Origin: an uncultured Methanobrevibacter sp.
GTDB taxonomy: Archaea > Methanobacteriota > Methanobacteria > Methanobacteriales > Methanobacteriaceae
Length of the DNA: 44,973 bases
Direction of reading: 5' to 3'
Assembly (NCBI GenBank): GCA_900318035.1
Contig: ONJC01000020.1
Span: 1 to 44,973 of the forward strand
The notes beneath the pieces are model-generated. The model did not search any database. It had not been told where the DNA came from and saw nothing but the letters and a program-made list of their open reading frames with translations. Numbering within the stretch: the stretch's first letter is position 1; every line of letters starts with the position of its first letter. Shown piece by piece: positions 25,351 to 34,470 of the stretch. Both the position numbers and the translations under genes were made by a program.

Positions 25351-27536
25351 CCTATGTAGTGTTCAGCACTGAAAGGTTCAGCAGAAAGTCCTTTTCTTTG
25401 ACGGATTTCTTTTACAATGTTGTCCTGTAAGTTGCGAGGCAATGTATTGAATCCTTTCATTTCAGTTGAAAACAGAGCTCTGCCTGCAGTAGCGGATCTG
25501 ATGTCACCTGCAAAGCCAAACATTTCAGCTATAGGAACTTCGAATTCCATTTCACTGACTTCGCCAAAGATTTCTTGTCCAGTCATGATACCACGTCTGT
25601 TTTGGATTTCTTGACTGCATGCACCAATGTATTCAATTGGAGCGGAAATGTAAACTTTTTGGATTGGTTCATACAAACATGGATCTGCAAGCATGATTGC
25701 TCCCTTAATGGCATTTCTAATAGCTGGTATGACTTGTGCCTCGCCTCTGTGAACCGCATCCTCGTGAAGTTTAGCATCCACTAGCTTGATTTTTAATCCA
25801 GTTACTTCTTCAGAAGCTAAAGGACCTTCATCAATTGCACTTTCAAATCCTTGAAGCAATAACTCTTTTACTTCATCCAAGTATTGGATACCGCGAGTCA
25901 TGTTTATGAACATGGATTTGTTATATATTGTCCAAACACGTCTTGCTTCTTCTTTATCCATACCAAACTCAATGAATTTTTGAGCGGTTTCTTTGGATTT
26001 GACTCTACCTTCTTTTAAATCCTTATTGTTTAATGCTTTTAAAATACCATCATCTAACGGTTCTACTTCAATATAGAATCTGTTGTGTTTGTTTGGAGAT
26101 TTTCCTTCAACAGGACCTGCAGTGCCCAAAACACTTTCCCTGTAAACAACAATAGGCTCTGAAATGACTATATCTAATTTTTTGTCATTGATTATTCTGT
26201 TGGTCATTACCTCCAAGTGAAGTTCTCCCATACCGGAAATTAACTGTTCACCAGTTTTTTCGTTGATATTAACTTTAATTGTTGGGTCCTGTTTTCCAAC
26301 ACTTCTTAAAACTTCAATTAATTTAGGCAAGTCCTTAGTGTTTTTAGCTTCAACTGCAATGGTAACCACAGGTTCTGAAATATGATCAATCGGTTCGAAT
26401 TCAGGTATTCTGTTAGAATCCAAACATAATGTCTCACCGGCAGTTGCATCCTTAACACCTGTAATGAATGCAATGTTACCTGCAGGAACCTTTTCAGTAT
26501 CTATAGTTTTGGAACCATTGAAGACACCAACTTGTTGAATACGAGCTTTGACTTTGGATCCGACAAGATAAACTTCATCTCCTTTTTTAAGTGCTCCGCC
26601 ATATACCCTGCATGTTGAAACCAAACCTGCAAAATCATCTTCAGCAACGTTAGTAATCATAGCTGCAAGAGGACCATCTGCAGAGGTGTTTAACATTATT
26701 TGACCTTCAGCTGATTCTATATCACCGTTCCATATTTTTGGAACCCTGTAAACCTGTGCAACATCAGGAGAAGGCAAATGTTCGATAACCATGTTAAGCA
26801 GAACATCATATAACGGTAAGTGTTCCACTAACTCATCGAGTTTACCCTGACGGGAATATTCAATGATGTCTCCAAACTTGATGCCTGTTACTTTCATTGT
26901 CGGAACATTGATAGCCCAGTTTTGGTAAGCTGAACCGAATGCTACACTACCATCTTCAAAATCAAGTTGCCAGTCCTTATCTTCAGGAGCCATGTTTCTG
27001 ATTAACTTATTAACATCCATGAAGATTTTAATGAATCTTTCCTGAAGTTGCTCTTCTGAGAATTGTAACTCGTTAATTAACCTGTCAACCTTGTTAATGA
27101 AAAGCACAGGTTTTACATTTTCTTTTAAAGCCTGTCTTAAAACTGTTTCAGTCTGTGGTTTAATACCATCAACAGCACATACGACAACGACTGCACCGTC
27201 AACAGCCCTCATTGCACGGGTAACATCTCCCCCGAAGTCAACGTGACCAGGAGTGTCGATTAAGTTAATTAAATATTCATCACCTTGGTATTTTTGAACC
27301 ATGGAAGCATTTGCAGCATCGATTGTGATTCCACGTTTTTTTTCATCTTCCTTAGTGTCCATTACTAATTGATCACCAGCTAAATCCTTAGAAATCAATC
27401 CGGCTCCTGCCATCAAGTTATCTGACAATGTTGTTTTTCCATGGTCAATGTGAGCACATATCCCAATGTTTCTAATCTTTTGAGGTTCATACATTAATTC
27501 TTTTATTTTTGCAATCATTTTTTTGTTTCTTGACAT
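25347..27536 (-). CDS. fusA: Archaeal translation elongation factor 2 (aEF-2)
   Basis: GTPase that drives ribosomal translocation. The 729 residues match the archaeal family length. G-domain motifs: AHIDHGKTT (P-loop, about 26-34), RGITI (switch I), DTPGHVDF (G3), NKVDR (G4). Later domains follow in the standard order, and domain IV has [13 protein letters not shown], whose histidine is the diphthamide site in archaea and eukaryotes. The protein ends with the family's [16 protein letters not shown]. The ATG at 27536 follows GGGAG by 7 nt. Here the gene stands alone rather than with ribosomal protein and EF-1 alpha genes; upstream is a 26-codon ORF and a Rpn-type gene. A clear hairpin terminator ends it. 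Confidence 0.98.
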   Translation of the reverse strand: MSRNKKMIAKIKELMYEPQKIRNIGICAHIDHGKTTLSDNLMAGAGLISKDLAGDQLVMDTKEDEKKRGITIDAANASMVQKYQGDEYLINLIDTPGHVDFGGDVTRAMRAVDGAVVVVCAVDGIKPQTETVLRQALKENVKPVLFINKVDRLINELQFSEEQLQERFIKIFMDVNKLIRNMAPEDKDWQLDFEDGSVAFGSAYQNWAINVPTMKVTGIKFGDIIEYSRQGKLDELVEHLPLYDVLLNMVIEHLPSPDVAQVYRVPKIWNGDIESAEGQIMLNTSADGPLAAMITNVAEDDFAGLVSTCRVYGGALKKGDEVYLVGSKVKARIQQVGVFNGSKTIDTEKVPAGNIAFITGVKDATAGETLCLDSNRIPEFEPIDHISEPVVTIAVEAKNTKDLPKLIEVLRSVGKQDPTIKVNINEKTGEQLISGMGELHLEVMTNRIINDKKLDIVISEPIVVYRESVLGTAGPVEGKSPNKHNRFYIEVEPLDDGILKALNNKDLKEGRVKSKETAQKFIEFGMDKEEARRVWTIYNKSMFINMTRGIQYLDEVKELLLQGFESAIDEGPLASEEVTGLKIKLVDAKLHEDAVHRGEAQVIPAIRNAIKGAIMLADPCLYEPIQKVYISAPIEYIGACSQEIQNRRGIMTGQEIFGEVSEMEFEVPIAEMFGFAGDIRSATAGRALFSTEMKGFNTLPRNLQDNIVKEIRQRKGLSAEPFSAEHYIG

Positions 27537-27624
27537 ACAATAACTCCCTAAAATTGTTTAACGTATGAAAGCCGCAAGAAAAATATAAAAAAATTAAGTA
27601 CAATATTGTTTTATCTAAAAAAAG

Positions 27625-27705
27625 CTATTTTGCATTAATCACAAAGCCTTCGCTAGAACCGACTTTCATACAATTTAAATCTGATTCTGCATCTTCGAGC
27701 CCCAT
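27625..27705 (-). CDS. 26-residue ORF with perfect ribosome site, upstream of EF-2
   Basis: A very short ORF of 26 codons ending in TAG. The ATG at 27705 is preceded by a perfect AGGAGGTG with 6-nt spacing, one of the best Shine-Dalgarno sites in the window. The product starts MGLEDAESDLNCMKVG and ends EGFVINAK: acidic first half, one Cys, no membrane helix. A TATA-like AGTTATATAG lies about 50 nt upstream, and the stop is followed by CTTTTTTT, so it looks like a complete small transcription unit. EF-2 has its own promoter-like TTTATATTT downstream. It could be a genuine small protein, a leader peptide or a peptide precursor; I do not recognise a family. Confidence 0.5.
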   Translation of the reverse strand: MGLEDAESDLNCMKVGSSEGFVINAK

Positions 27706-27821
27706 GATTAACACCTCCTAAATAATTCTGTATATTACTATATTTCCAATACTATATAACTGATTGAAAGTTTTTGCTTTAGCTGAAAACTGTCTGAAAA
27801 TTAAAGGAAACCATAAACGGT

Positions 27822-28019
27822 CTAATCTAAAAGTTTACGTATTTCAGCTTCATCTTTATCAATCATCTTTGAAACTTCTTCAATTGAGTAAACTTTTAGC
27901 AAATCAAGAATAATATTCTTTTCCCCTTGCTCAATACCTTGCTCAATACCTTTATTAATTAAACCTGCAATAACCCCTTCAGATTTTGTTACCACATCAA
28001 TCATCTCCTTTAATCCCAC
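27822..28019 (-). pseudogene. Duplicated C-terminal fragment of the neighbouring Rpn-like gene
   Basis: A 65-codon frame whose product is nearly identical to the last part of the gene at 28142-29002 (KEMIDVVTKSEGVIAGLINKG, IEQG repeats, GEKNIILDLLKVY, KDEAEIRKL). Identity at DNA level starts abruptly at the KEMID codons and runs to near the end. The upstream 220 residues are missing and the only start is a GTG in unrelated sequence. It has two IEQG units where the full gene has a longer run. Most likely a remnant of a tandem duplication; translation as a small protein is not excluded because AAAGGAG precedes an internal ATG. Confidence 0.75.
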
Positions 28020-28141
28020 TAAATACTAAATAAGTATCTAATACATTATCCTATGAAAAATTTTAAACAAAAATTAAAAGAACAAACCAGCAATACTAAA
28101 AACAAAACCATTTTAAAAAAAATAGAATAGGAAAAACCAAA

Positions 28142-29002
28142 CTATTCTATAATCTTTCTTATTTCTGCTTCATCTTTATTTATTATCGATGAAATCTCTT
28201 CAATTGTATAAACTTTTAACAAATCAAGAATAATATTCTTTTCCCCTTGCTCAATACCTTGCTCAATACCTTGCTCTTTACCTTTATTAATTAAACCTGC
28301 AATAACCCCTTCAGATTTTGTTACCACATCAATCATCTCCTTTAATTCGTCTTGTTTATCAATGTCAACATATTCTAAAATATTCAAGTACATTCCCAGA
28401 ATAATCCCATCCAACAAATCATCTGGAATACAATGATTCTTGTATTTAATGTAATAGCACATTTCTTCAACTATTTCTGCTTCAGTTTCTTCCAAATCAA
28501 ATAGGGGAAATGTGATTAGAAGCGAACATTCCATTGATGTTAAGATAATGTTGTCTTTTAATTTATTTCTGATTATTTTTAAGTCTTGTTGTTTGTTAAT
28601 CTTTTTTGTTTTAATGATGCGAGGATGATAAGTTACATCATGTATATCATATGCTTTAATCCTTCCTTCTTTTGAAATAACAATGATAATTGCAATTATA
28701 TCATTTTCACATTTGCAGTCAAGACGCTTAAAATAATTATATACCTGTTTTAAATCATCTGTCCTAATCATATTCTTTTTGAACTCAAAAATGATTATCA
28801 AACCAGATTTCGTTATCACACGAAAATCATGCAAGTCATCAAATATCTTAAATTCCCCATCATTATTCATCGATACCAATTCAGTTGGCAGAACATCATC
28901 TATTTCTTCCTTGATGTCAAGAACATTTAGTATATGGATCAGAAAATACATGAAACATATTTTCAAAAACAAATCCCGATTTTTTTGGTCTTCTATACTC
29001 AA
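28142..29002 (-). CDS. Rpn/PD-(D/E)XK nuclease-like protein
   Basis: A 286-residue protein if started at the TTG at 29002, which follows GGTGG by 6 nt; the frame extends to 29056 but those codons read through the ribosome site and give an odd hydrophobic stretch. The start LSIEDQKNRDLFLK is followed by FDDLHDFRVITKSGLIIIFEFKKN, which contains the D...E-x-K core of PD-(D/E)XK nucleases. The end has IEQG repeats and a helical tail. Layout fits the Rpn/YhgA-like (recombination-promoting nuclease, putative transposase) group common in Methanobrevibacter. The catalytic Asp/Glu/Lys are plausible but not certain. It lies next to a duplicate of its own tail. A palindrome overlaps its predicted promoter. 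Confidence 0.65.
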   Translation of the reverse strand: MSIEDQKNRDLFLKICFMYFLIHILNVLDIKEEIDDVLPTELVSMNNDGEFKIFDDLHDFRVITKSGLIIIFEFKKNMIRTDDLKQVYNYFKRLDCKCENDIIAIIIVISKEGRIKAYDIHDVTYHPRIIKTKKINKQQDLKIIRNKLKDNIILTSMECSLLITFPLFDLEETEAEIVEEMCYYIKYKNHCIPDDLLDGIILGMYLNILEYVDIDKQDELKEMIDVVTKSEGVIAGLINKGKEQGIEQGIEQGEKNIILDLLKVYTIEEISSIINKDEAEIRKIIE

Positions 29003-29076
29003 CTTAAACCACCACAAAAAATTTTTATCTAAAAATATGATGATTTTTAATTTCAAAATAGCTACTCAAAAATTAA

Positions 29077-29099
29077 ATCAACAATATTTGTTTGTTGAT
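29077..29099. promoter_or_regulatory. Palindrome at the predicted start of the Rpn-like transcript
   Basis: Perfect 8-bp arms ATCAACAA and TTGTTGAT with a 7-nt spacer. It lies about 25-40 nt downstream of a TATA-like GTTTATATATC on the minus strand, so it would overlap the transcription start: a candidate operator. Confidence 0.4.
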
Positions 29100-29440
29100 A
29101 ATTTATTTAACATGATATATAAACTATTTGTTGTATTTTAAGACAATTTAATGAGTTAAAATAAATTCATAGGCCATAAAACAATATTTACATTAAATTG
29201 AAAAATTGTTTAAATACGCAAAAAATCATATGAAAATTAACTTCAAAAACCAGATTACAATCTTTGGATTTAAATTAATCATTGCATTAGTATATTATAG
29301 AAAAATTTCAAAAAATTAATTTAATTAAAAGAAAAAAAACATTAACGGCAAGGATAACAAAACAACACCCAAATTAAAAACAGCCATATATATCAATAAA
29401 TCAAAATATGAATTAAAAAACAAAATCGTTAATGTTAATG
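29100..29440. other. AT-rich intergenic region with direct-repeat copy 1
   Basis: About 340 bp without a supported gene. It contains the Rpn promoter at its left end and, from 29338, the 19-bp repeat AACATTAACGGCAAGGATA. A CGTTAATGTTAATGT near 29427 is the inverse of the repeat's ACATTAACG start, so the ~100-bp stretch has inverted ends. No ORF with a ribosome site was seen. Confidence 0.5.
29338..29356 (+). repeat. 19-bp direct repeat, copy 1 (left flank of the DnaK-RrmJ block)
   Basis: AACATTAACGGCAAGGATA, identical to and in the same orientation as 41525-41543. The two copies lie just outside the genes from dnaK (29596) to the RrmJ-like gene (41339). Both copies are followed about 75-90 nt later by a TTAATGT inverse of their own start. 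Confidence 0.8.
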
Positions 29441-29563
29441 TTAGCGAAACATCCCAATTATCCAGATAACCATTGCAAAAATCGGAACAACATAGAACGG
29501 ACCGACAACAAGAATTGTATCTAAATCATCACATATCCATTCAAAAATTTTCATTATAGACAA
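29441..29563 (-). CDS. Possible 40-residue single-helix membrane protein
   Basis: Short ORF downstream of dnaK. From a TTG at 29563, seven bases after GAGG, it gives 40 residues; from the ATG at 29554 it gives 37 with no ribosome site. The product has an acidic start (MKIFEWICDDLD) and one hydrophobic helix (ILVVGPFYVVPIFAMVIWIIGMF) ending in Arg. Codon use is less AT-biased than the surrounding spacer, supporting coding. A hairpin terminator lies between it and dnaK, so expression would need read-through or a promoter I cannot place. No family recognised. Confidence 0.4.
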   Translation of the reverse strand: MSIMKIFEWICDDLDTILVVGPFYVVPIFAMVIWIIGMFR

Positions 29564-29580
29564 TGAAATCCCTCAGCTAT

Positions 29581-29611
29581 TAAAAAAAAATGAAGCTAGT
29601 AGAAACTAGCT
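29581..29611 (-). terminator. Hairpin terminator at the dnaK stop
   Basis: Minus strand AGCTAGT-TTCT-ACTAGCT, a perfect 7-bp stem that includes the dnaK stop codon, followed by TCA and a run of nine T. Confidence 0.75.
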
Positions 29612-31356
29612 CCAATTTCAGTTGTTGCACTGTTTAATTCTTTTGTTTTAACAGTGATTTGAACAACATCTTCCATTGCAACAGCCTGTTTTAGCTCACC
29701 AATCAATGTTTCGATTCTTTCAATGTCTGATGGAGCGATTTCATCTCTAAATTCAGGATCGAAAATGAATTTTTCTGCAGCATAGATTGCGGAATCCGCT
29801 TCATTTCTAAGTTGAGCCAACCTGTATTTTCTCTCATCCGCCTCTGCATATTCATTAGCCTCTTCAATAGCTCTTTCGATTTCTGAATCAGACATTTTCA
29901 TGGTTGCATTAATGATAATTGACTGGTTTACTCCAGTTGAGAGTTCTTTTGCAGTTACATTCAAGATACCATCGGCATCAATCTCATAGGTAATTTCAAT
30001 TTGCGGAACTCCTCTTGGAGCTGGTGGAATTCCATTTAACAGGAATGAACCTAATTGGGCATTGTCATCAGCCATTTTACGTTCACCTTGAACAACACTT
30101 ACATTAACACCAGTCTGGTTGTCATGAACTGTTGAGTAGGTTTCGCTTCTTTTAACAGGAATGGCTGTGTTTCTTGGAATAATTACAGAGGTTGAACCGT
30201 CTGCCACTTCAGTACCCAGAGACAGAGGAGTTACATCAACCAGAATTAAATCTCCGATTACTCCATCAATAACGCCTGCCTGGATTGCAGCACCCTGTGC
30301 AACACATTCCATCGGATCAATTCCTCTTTCAACTTCTTTGTCAAGGTATAATTCAACGTATTCCTGAACCATTGGCATTCTTGTAGGTCCCCCAACAAGG
30401 ATAACCTTGTCAATGTCTTCTGCTGTCATTACCGCATCATCCAATGCTCTTTGAATGGTTTCACCGCATCTTTTAACAATTTCCTCAACAAGAGATTCCA
30501 GTTTGGAACGGTTGATTGTTGTAATGAGATTCAATGGCTGACCGTCTTCATCCATTGCAATGAACGGCAAGTTGATTTCAGTTTCAACAGTATTGGATAA
30601 CTCGATTTTTGCTCTTTCAGCAGCTTCTTCCAATCTCATATCTGCCTGAGAATCATCCAACAGATTTATGCCATGTTCACTTTTAAATTCATCGGCCAAA
30701 TATTTCTTTAATGCAAAATCCATGTCTTTTCCACCGAGTTGTGTGTTACCGCTGGTTGAATGTACTTCAAAGATTTCATCACCGAATTCCATGATTGTAA
30801 CATCCAATGTTCCACCACCCATATCAAACACCAGAATGTTAATGTGTTCATCGGAAGTTTTGTTTAAACCGTAAGCCAGGCTTGCTGCTGTCGGTTCGTT
30901 CAAAAGCCTTAAAACATCAAGACCTGCAATTCTGCCTGCATCTTTTGTAGCAGTTCTCTGATTGTCATCAAAATATGCAGGTACTGTGATAACTGCCTTA
31001 GTAATCTCTTCACCTAAAAACGCTTCTGTATCCCTTTTGATTTTTTGCAGGATAAAAGCTGAAATTTGCTGTGGAGTGTACTCTTTTCCCTGAATATCAA
31101 CAGTATAATCTGATCCCATTTTTCTTTTGATTGCTTTGATAGTGTTTTCAGGATTTGTAACAGCCTGTTTTTTTGCAGGTTCACCTACAAGCAAATCACC
31201 ATCATCTGTAAATGCAACATAACTTGGAAATGCTTTTCCATATACTGTTGCTCCCTCTGCACTCGGAACAATGGTAGGTTTTCCGTCAATGAATACACAT
31301 GCTGCAGAGTTACTTGTTCCCAAGTCGATACCGATTATTCTTTCATTTTCACTCAT
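29596..31356 (-). CDS. dnaK: DnaK/Hsp70 chaperone (non-canonical operon)
   Basis: An ATP-driven chaperone of 586 residues, slightly shorter than typical DnaK (about 610-640) because the C-terminal lid is short and ends TEIGASFY without a Gly-rich tail. ATPase motifs are intact: [11 protein letters not shown] (phosphate 1, residues 8-18), [11 protein letters not shown] (about 153-163), [11 protein letters not shown] (phosphate 2, with Met for the usual Leu) and [11 protein letters not shown] (adenosine). The substrate-binding domain carries [13 protein letters not shown] and [24 protein letters not shown]. The ATG at 31356 follows GGAG. It is the third gene of an operon behind a TPR-HExxH protease and a TPR protein. 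The usual grpE and dnaJ partners are not next to it, which suggests a specialised paralogue. Confidence 0.93.
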   Translation of the reverse strand: MSENERIIGIDLGTSNSAACVFIDGKPTIVPSAEGATVYGKAFPSYVAFTDDGDLLVGEPAKKQAVTNPENTIKAIKRKMGSDYTVDIQGKEYTPQQISAFILQKIKRDTEAFLGEEITKAVITVPAYFDDNQRTATKDAGRIAGLDVLRLLNEPTAASLAYGLNKTSDEHINILVFDMGGGTLDVTIMEFGDEIFEVHSTSGNTQLGGKDMDFALKKYLADEFKSEHGINLLDDSQADMRLEEAAERAKIELSNTVETEINLPFIAMDEDGQPLNLITTINRSKLESLVEEIVKRCGETIQRALDDAVMTAEDIDKVILVGGPTRMPMVQEYVELYLDKEVERGIDPMECVAQGAAIQAGVIDGVIGDLILVDVTPLSLGTEVADGSTSVIIPRNTAIPVKRSETYSTVHDNQTGVNVSVVQGERKMADDNAQLGSFLLNGIPPAPRGVPQIEITYEIDADGILNVTAKELSTGVNQSIIINATMKMSDSEIERAIEEANEYAEADERKYRLAQLRNEADSAIYAAEKFIFDPEFRDEIAPSDIERIETLIGELKQAVAMEDVVQITVKTKELNSATTEIGASFY

Positions 31357-31369
31357 TAAATCAACTCCA

Positions 31370-32758
31370 TCATTTTTTCAATTTCCTCATATAAAGACCA
31401 TTTAACAAATATTGTATATCTTCATTTTTTCCGCTGAATTCCAAATATTTATTGAAACAATGAATTGCCTCATCTATAAAGTTCAAATAGTAAAAACTTA
31501 AATCATAAGCTATGCATGCTTTATTTAATAAATAAACCTCCTTGTTTTTAAAGTATCTAAATTTATCTTCAATATCTCTGCAATACCTGAATGCCAAAAG
31601 CTTGTATTCCCTTGATTTGAATTTTGACAATAATGTTGCATAATAAAATTTAATATTGTATATATTGTAGTAATCTGCAGGACAGTTTTTCAATGCATTA
31701 TCCAAAAAGACGAATGCATCAGCATAATTTTTGCGAACAATGGCTTTTTTTGCCAGATTGAAATTCTCATTTGCAATATTTATGCTGTTTGATGCATTGA
31801 TTTGAAATTGACTGTTTTGACCTGCATAATTTAATGTCCTGTGCTGTAATTTTGGCATGTTTTTTGCTTCCATTATACCAACAAAACGATTGAATCCACT
31901 AATTCCACGAATTAAAACATTATCATCTGTTTTATGATTGTCAATATATCTGAACAAACCTGTCTTTTCATATAACGGCACATCAACTTCTCCATCAAGG
32001 CCCTTAAACGGATCATAGCCTAAAATTGAAATTACGCTTTTTTTGATTTTTTCCTCGTCTTCAAGCTCAAACATTCTTATGACTTCAATGTCAGTCAATC
32101 CCAAACTCTCCTTGATGATTTCTCTTGTAATATTGTCCTTATGCAAATCCTTCAAACAGTACATATGGAAGAGCAATTCATCATAAGGCATTGTCCTAAG
32201 CAAGCCTTCAACCTCTTCAGAATCAAGGCCATAGGAAAAAAGTTCCTTTCTGAATCCATCAATGTTCAAGGCTTTTTTGCGCCTTAACAGTTCCCTTTCC
32301 CTTTGTTTGAAAATCAATCCAAACTCATAATTGCTGCGGACTTTAGAAAAATCATCATTGTCCAGCCCAATGAAGTATTTGAAATATTTTCTGGCTTTTT
32401 CATCTTCGCCGTAGTCCTTCAAGATAATTGCAAGGTAATACCAGTAATTAGCATTTGCATTGTCAAGATTAACCGCATCGACAAGAGAGTTGAAAGCATC
32501 AACCCATCTATTAGTGCCAATTAATGATATTGCACGACCGAATAATGATTCAAGATGGTTTTCATCCATTGTTAAAACCAGATCAAAACAGTCCAATGCC
32601 TCTGAATAATTACCCATCTTATTTAATGTACGACCAATATAACATCTGATGTCAAATGGACATCCTTTCTCATCAATTGCCATTTCATAGTAATTCAGGG
32701 CATCATCCAATTTGCCTTGCTGTTCCAAATCCATTGCATAATCAAATAATTTTGACAT
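31370..32758 (-). CDS. TPR protein in the DnaK operon
   Basis: A 462-residue cytosolic protein. Residues 1-140 form three to four TPRs ([72 protein letters not shown]). A central segment (about 170-290) is unrecognised and may act as a linker domain. Two more TPR-like pairs lie at 335-450 ([43 protein letters not shown]). The ATG at 32758 starts 3 nt after the protease stop, behind GAGGT; dnaK follows 13 nt later. Eukaryotic Hsp70 partners commonly use TPRs, so a co-chaperone or substrate-handling role with this DnaK is a reasonable inference, though this DnaK lacks the EEVD tail those TPRs bind. Confidence 0.85.
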   Translation of the reverse strand: MSKLFDYAMDLEQQGKLDDALNYYEMAIDEKGCPFDIRCYIGRTLNKMGNYSEALDCFDLVLTMDENHLESLFGRAISLIGTNRWVDAFNSLVDAVNLDNANANYWYYLAIILKDYGEDEKARKYFKYFIGLDNDDFSKVRSNYEFGLIFKQRERELLRRKKALNIDGFRKELFSYGLDSEEVEGLLRTMPYDELLFHMYCLKDLHKDNITREIIKESLGLTDIEVIRMFELEDEEKIKKSVISILGYDPFKGLDGEVDVPLYEKTGLFRYIDNHKTDDNVLIRGISGFNRFVGIMEAKNMPKLQHRTLNYAGQNSQFQINASNSINIANENFNLAKKAIVRKNYADAFVFLDNALKNCPADYYNIYNIKFYYATLLSKFKSREYKLLAFRYCRDIEDKFRYFKNKEVYLLNKACIAYDLSFYYLNFIDEAIHCFNKYLEFSGKNEDIQYLLNGLYMRKLKK

Positions 32759-32761
32759 TTA

Positions 32762-33892
32762 TTAACCTCTGCAATCTGCAAATATTTTTTTAAACTGATT
32801 TAACTCGCCGTAAGAAAAATTAATCTTAATATTGATTAAAGTCTCTTTTAAAACCGAATTAATCATGCTAAACTTCTCTTCACTTCCTAATTCCACTTCG
32901 CTTTCAAATTCACAACCTTTCTTTAAAAGAATTACATGGTCTGACAAGAACTGCATTTTAATTTCATAAACCAACTCAGGTGTGAAAAATTTATCCAGCA
33001 TGTAAATTATATCCATAGCCAGACAATTTCCAAGTTCAACCGCTTTTTTGACTTTGTCTTTATCTAAATTCCCATTAATTTTTAAAATATTATTAAATGA
33101 CTCGTAGTTTTTAAGTTTCATATAATGGCATTCAACCGTATGTGCACAGTATTCATTCATTAAAAGCCAATAAACATTTTTTGTGAGCCCATACCATGCA
33201 AAAGCCTGAATTGTATCAGTTTCCTGAGATTGAAAGACATACATTATTGTATTTTTGAAAATTTCAAAAATCAAATGATGAGACAGTTCATGAATCATTG
33301 CAGCAATCTGGAGGGTTTTTGATAAACTTGAATCGATGACCGCTCTTTTAAATCCATACGCTCCAGCTACTATTCTTGATGAGTCATTGTTTGAATCGGC
33401 AAGAAATTCAAGATCAATGAAACTTTCTGCCAATCTTTTAACTTTCAGATAAATTTCCTCTTCATTAACTGTGTTTTTGGCGATATCTGCTTGGATATCA
33501 TCTAAAATCCTATTGTAAACAATTGGGTTTAACTTTCTTTTAGACAACAGCCTGATATTTTTATTTGCTGTAAAAAGCACAATACTGTCAATTTTGTTGG
33601 GATAATCTGTTTTTAAATCATCACCATCCAGATTCATGAAATTTTCAATGTTTTCTTTAAACTCAACGTATTGCCTTTTCGGATTTAAGTCAACTGCTCT
33701 TTTTGATGCCATTAAAGCTTTTTTATACTCAAAAAGCCCAAGACAAACCTTTGCCTTTAAATACCATGCATAAGGTGAGTCACGGTTAATCTGAATAGCA
33801 TCTGAAATAGCCTCATCAGCCTTTTTAAATGATTTGGAGGCAATGAGCTCTTCACATCTTTTAATTTCCGTATTAAAATTTCTGCTATTCAT
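32762..33892 (-). CDS. TPR protein with HExxH zinc-protease signature
   Basis: A 376-residue cytosolic protein. Residues 1-75 form two TPRs (ELIASKSFKKADEAISDAIQINRDSPYAWYLKAKV, GLFEYKKALMASKRAVDLNP). The central part contains IAAMIHELSHHLIFE: H201, E202 and H205 make a complete HExxH zinc site. About 45 residues later NEYCAHTVECHY offers E247 or E254 as third ligand, as in gluzincins. Preceding residues (VAGAYGFKRAVIDSSLS) fit a beta edge strand. A peptidase is predicted, substrate unknown. The ATG at 33892 has no ribosome site and lies 23 nt after a shared promoter motif, so a leaderless or near-leaderless mRNA is likely. It heads the operon that ends with dnaK. Confidence 0.8.
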   Translation of the reverse strand: MNSRNFNTEIKRCEELIASKSFKKADEAISDAIQINRDSPYAWYLKAKVCLGLFEYKKALMASKRAVDLNPKRQYVEFKENIENFMNLDGDDLKTDYPNKIDSIVLFTANKNIRLLSKRKLNPIVYNRILDDIQADIAKNTVNEEEIYLKVKRLAESFIDLEFLADSNNDSSRIVAGAYGFKRAVIDSSLSKTLQIAAMIHELSHHLIFEIFKNTIMYVFQSQETDTIQAFAWYGLTKNVYWLLMNEYCAHTVECHYMKLKNYESFNNILKINGNLDKDKVKKAVELGNCLAMDIIYMLDKFFTPELVYEIKMQFLSDHVILLKKGCEFESEVELGSEEKFSMINSVLKETLINIKINFSYGELNQFKKIFADCRG

Positions 33893-33915
33893 AAACTTAT
33901 TTAACTATTTGAAAG

Positions 33916-33933
33916 TACTTAAATAACCTAAAG
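33916..33933 (-). promoter_or_regulatory. Shared promoter motif before the protease-TPR-dnaK operon
   Basis: Minus strand CTTTA-GGTT-ATTTAAGTA, the least perfect copy in its TATA part. It ends 23 nt before the ATG at 33892. The adjoining 15-mer TAAAGCTTTTACTTT (33929-33943, plus strand) is identical to that in the divergent promoter at 21626. Confidence 0.55.
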
Positions 33934-33942
33934 CTTTTACTT

Positions 33943-34470
33943 TCATTTACATTTAACCGAAATCACCTTGCTTGTCAAATTACTGTAAAACTCTTCATCG
34001 ACGCAATCCGGATCAAGTTTTAGAGCCTCATCATATTTCTTAAGCGCAAGGACATAATAGCCCAGATAATACAGACAATACGCATTGCCGATAATTGGGT
34101 TAACATCCTTCGAATCTATTTTTGAAGCCCTGTTGAAGCAGATTTTAGCTTCCTTAATTTTAAAATTTTTAATATGTCTGAAACCTTCGTCACATAAGTC
34201 AACCACCTCAGGAAGGCTTTCATGAGGAGTTAGGCTTACACCGCAGACGTGACAGATTTCATCACACTCATCAATGATTCTTCCACAGTTTTTGCATAAC
34301 TTATATGACGGCAATTCCCTAATGTCAAAGTCACAGAAAGGACATATAACAAAGAAGGGATTAATGTTATGGCCGCAATTAGGACACATTTTTGTTTTAT
34401 CCTCATCCGAATACCTGTAATCATTATGTCGTGAGTATGAGGATGTATCTCTTCTTGCATAATCCATCAT
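33943..34470 (-). CDS. Zinc-ribbon/TPR protein
   Basis: A 175-residue cytosolic protein. After a Ser/Tyr/Asp-rich start, four cysteine pairs (CPNC 29-32, CPFC 43-46, CKNC 59-62, CHVC 73-76) form a double zinc ribbon. Residues about 88-170 are TPR-like (DLCDEGFRHIKNFKIKEAKICFNRAS, GNAYCLYYLGYYVLALKKYDEAL). The C-terminal half is closely similar to that of the upstream TPR protein, so the two arose by duplication. The frame opens with two adjacent ATGs: 34470 overlaps the upstream stop (ATGA), and 34467 has better spacing from AGGAGGT. Coupled translation is likely. It probably bridges partners through the ribbons and TPRs (inference). Confidence 0.8.
   Translation of the reverse strand: MMDYARRDTSSYSRHNDYRYSDEDKTKMCPNCGHNINPFFVICPFCDFDIRELPSYKLCKNCGRIIDECDEICHVCGVSLTPHESLPEVVDLCDEGFRHIKNFKIKEAKICFNRASKIDSKDVNPIIGNAYCLYYLGYYVLALKKYDEALKLDPDCVDEEFYSNLTSKVISVKCK

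Noticed and set aside
29338..29442. A small RNA gene defined by the ACATTAACG ... CGTTAATGT inverted ends
   Set aside because: The arms are short and about 80 nt apart in very AT-rich DNA, and the interior is not conserved between the two copies.
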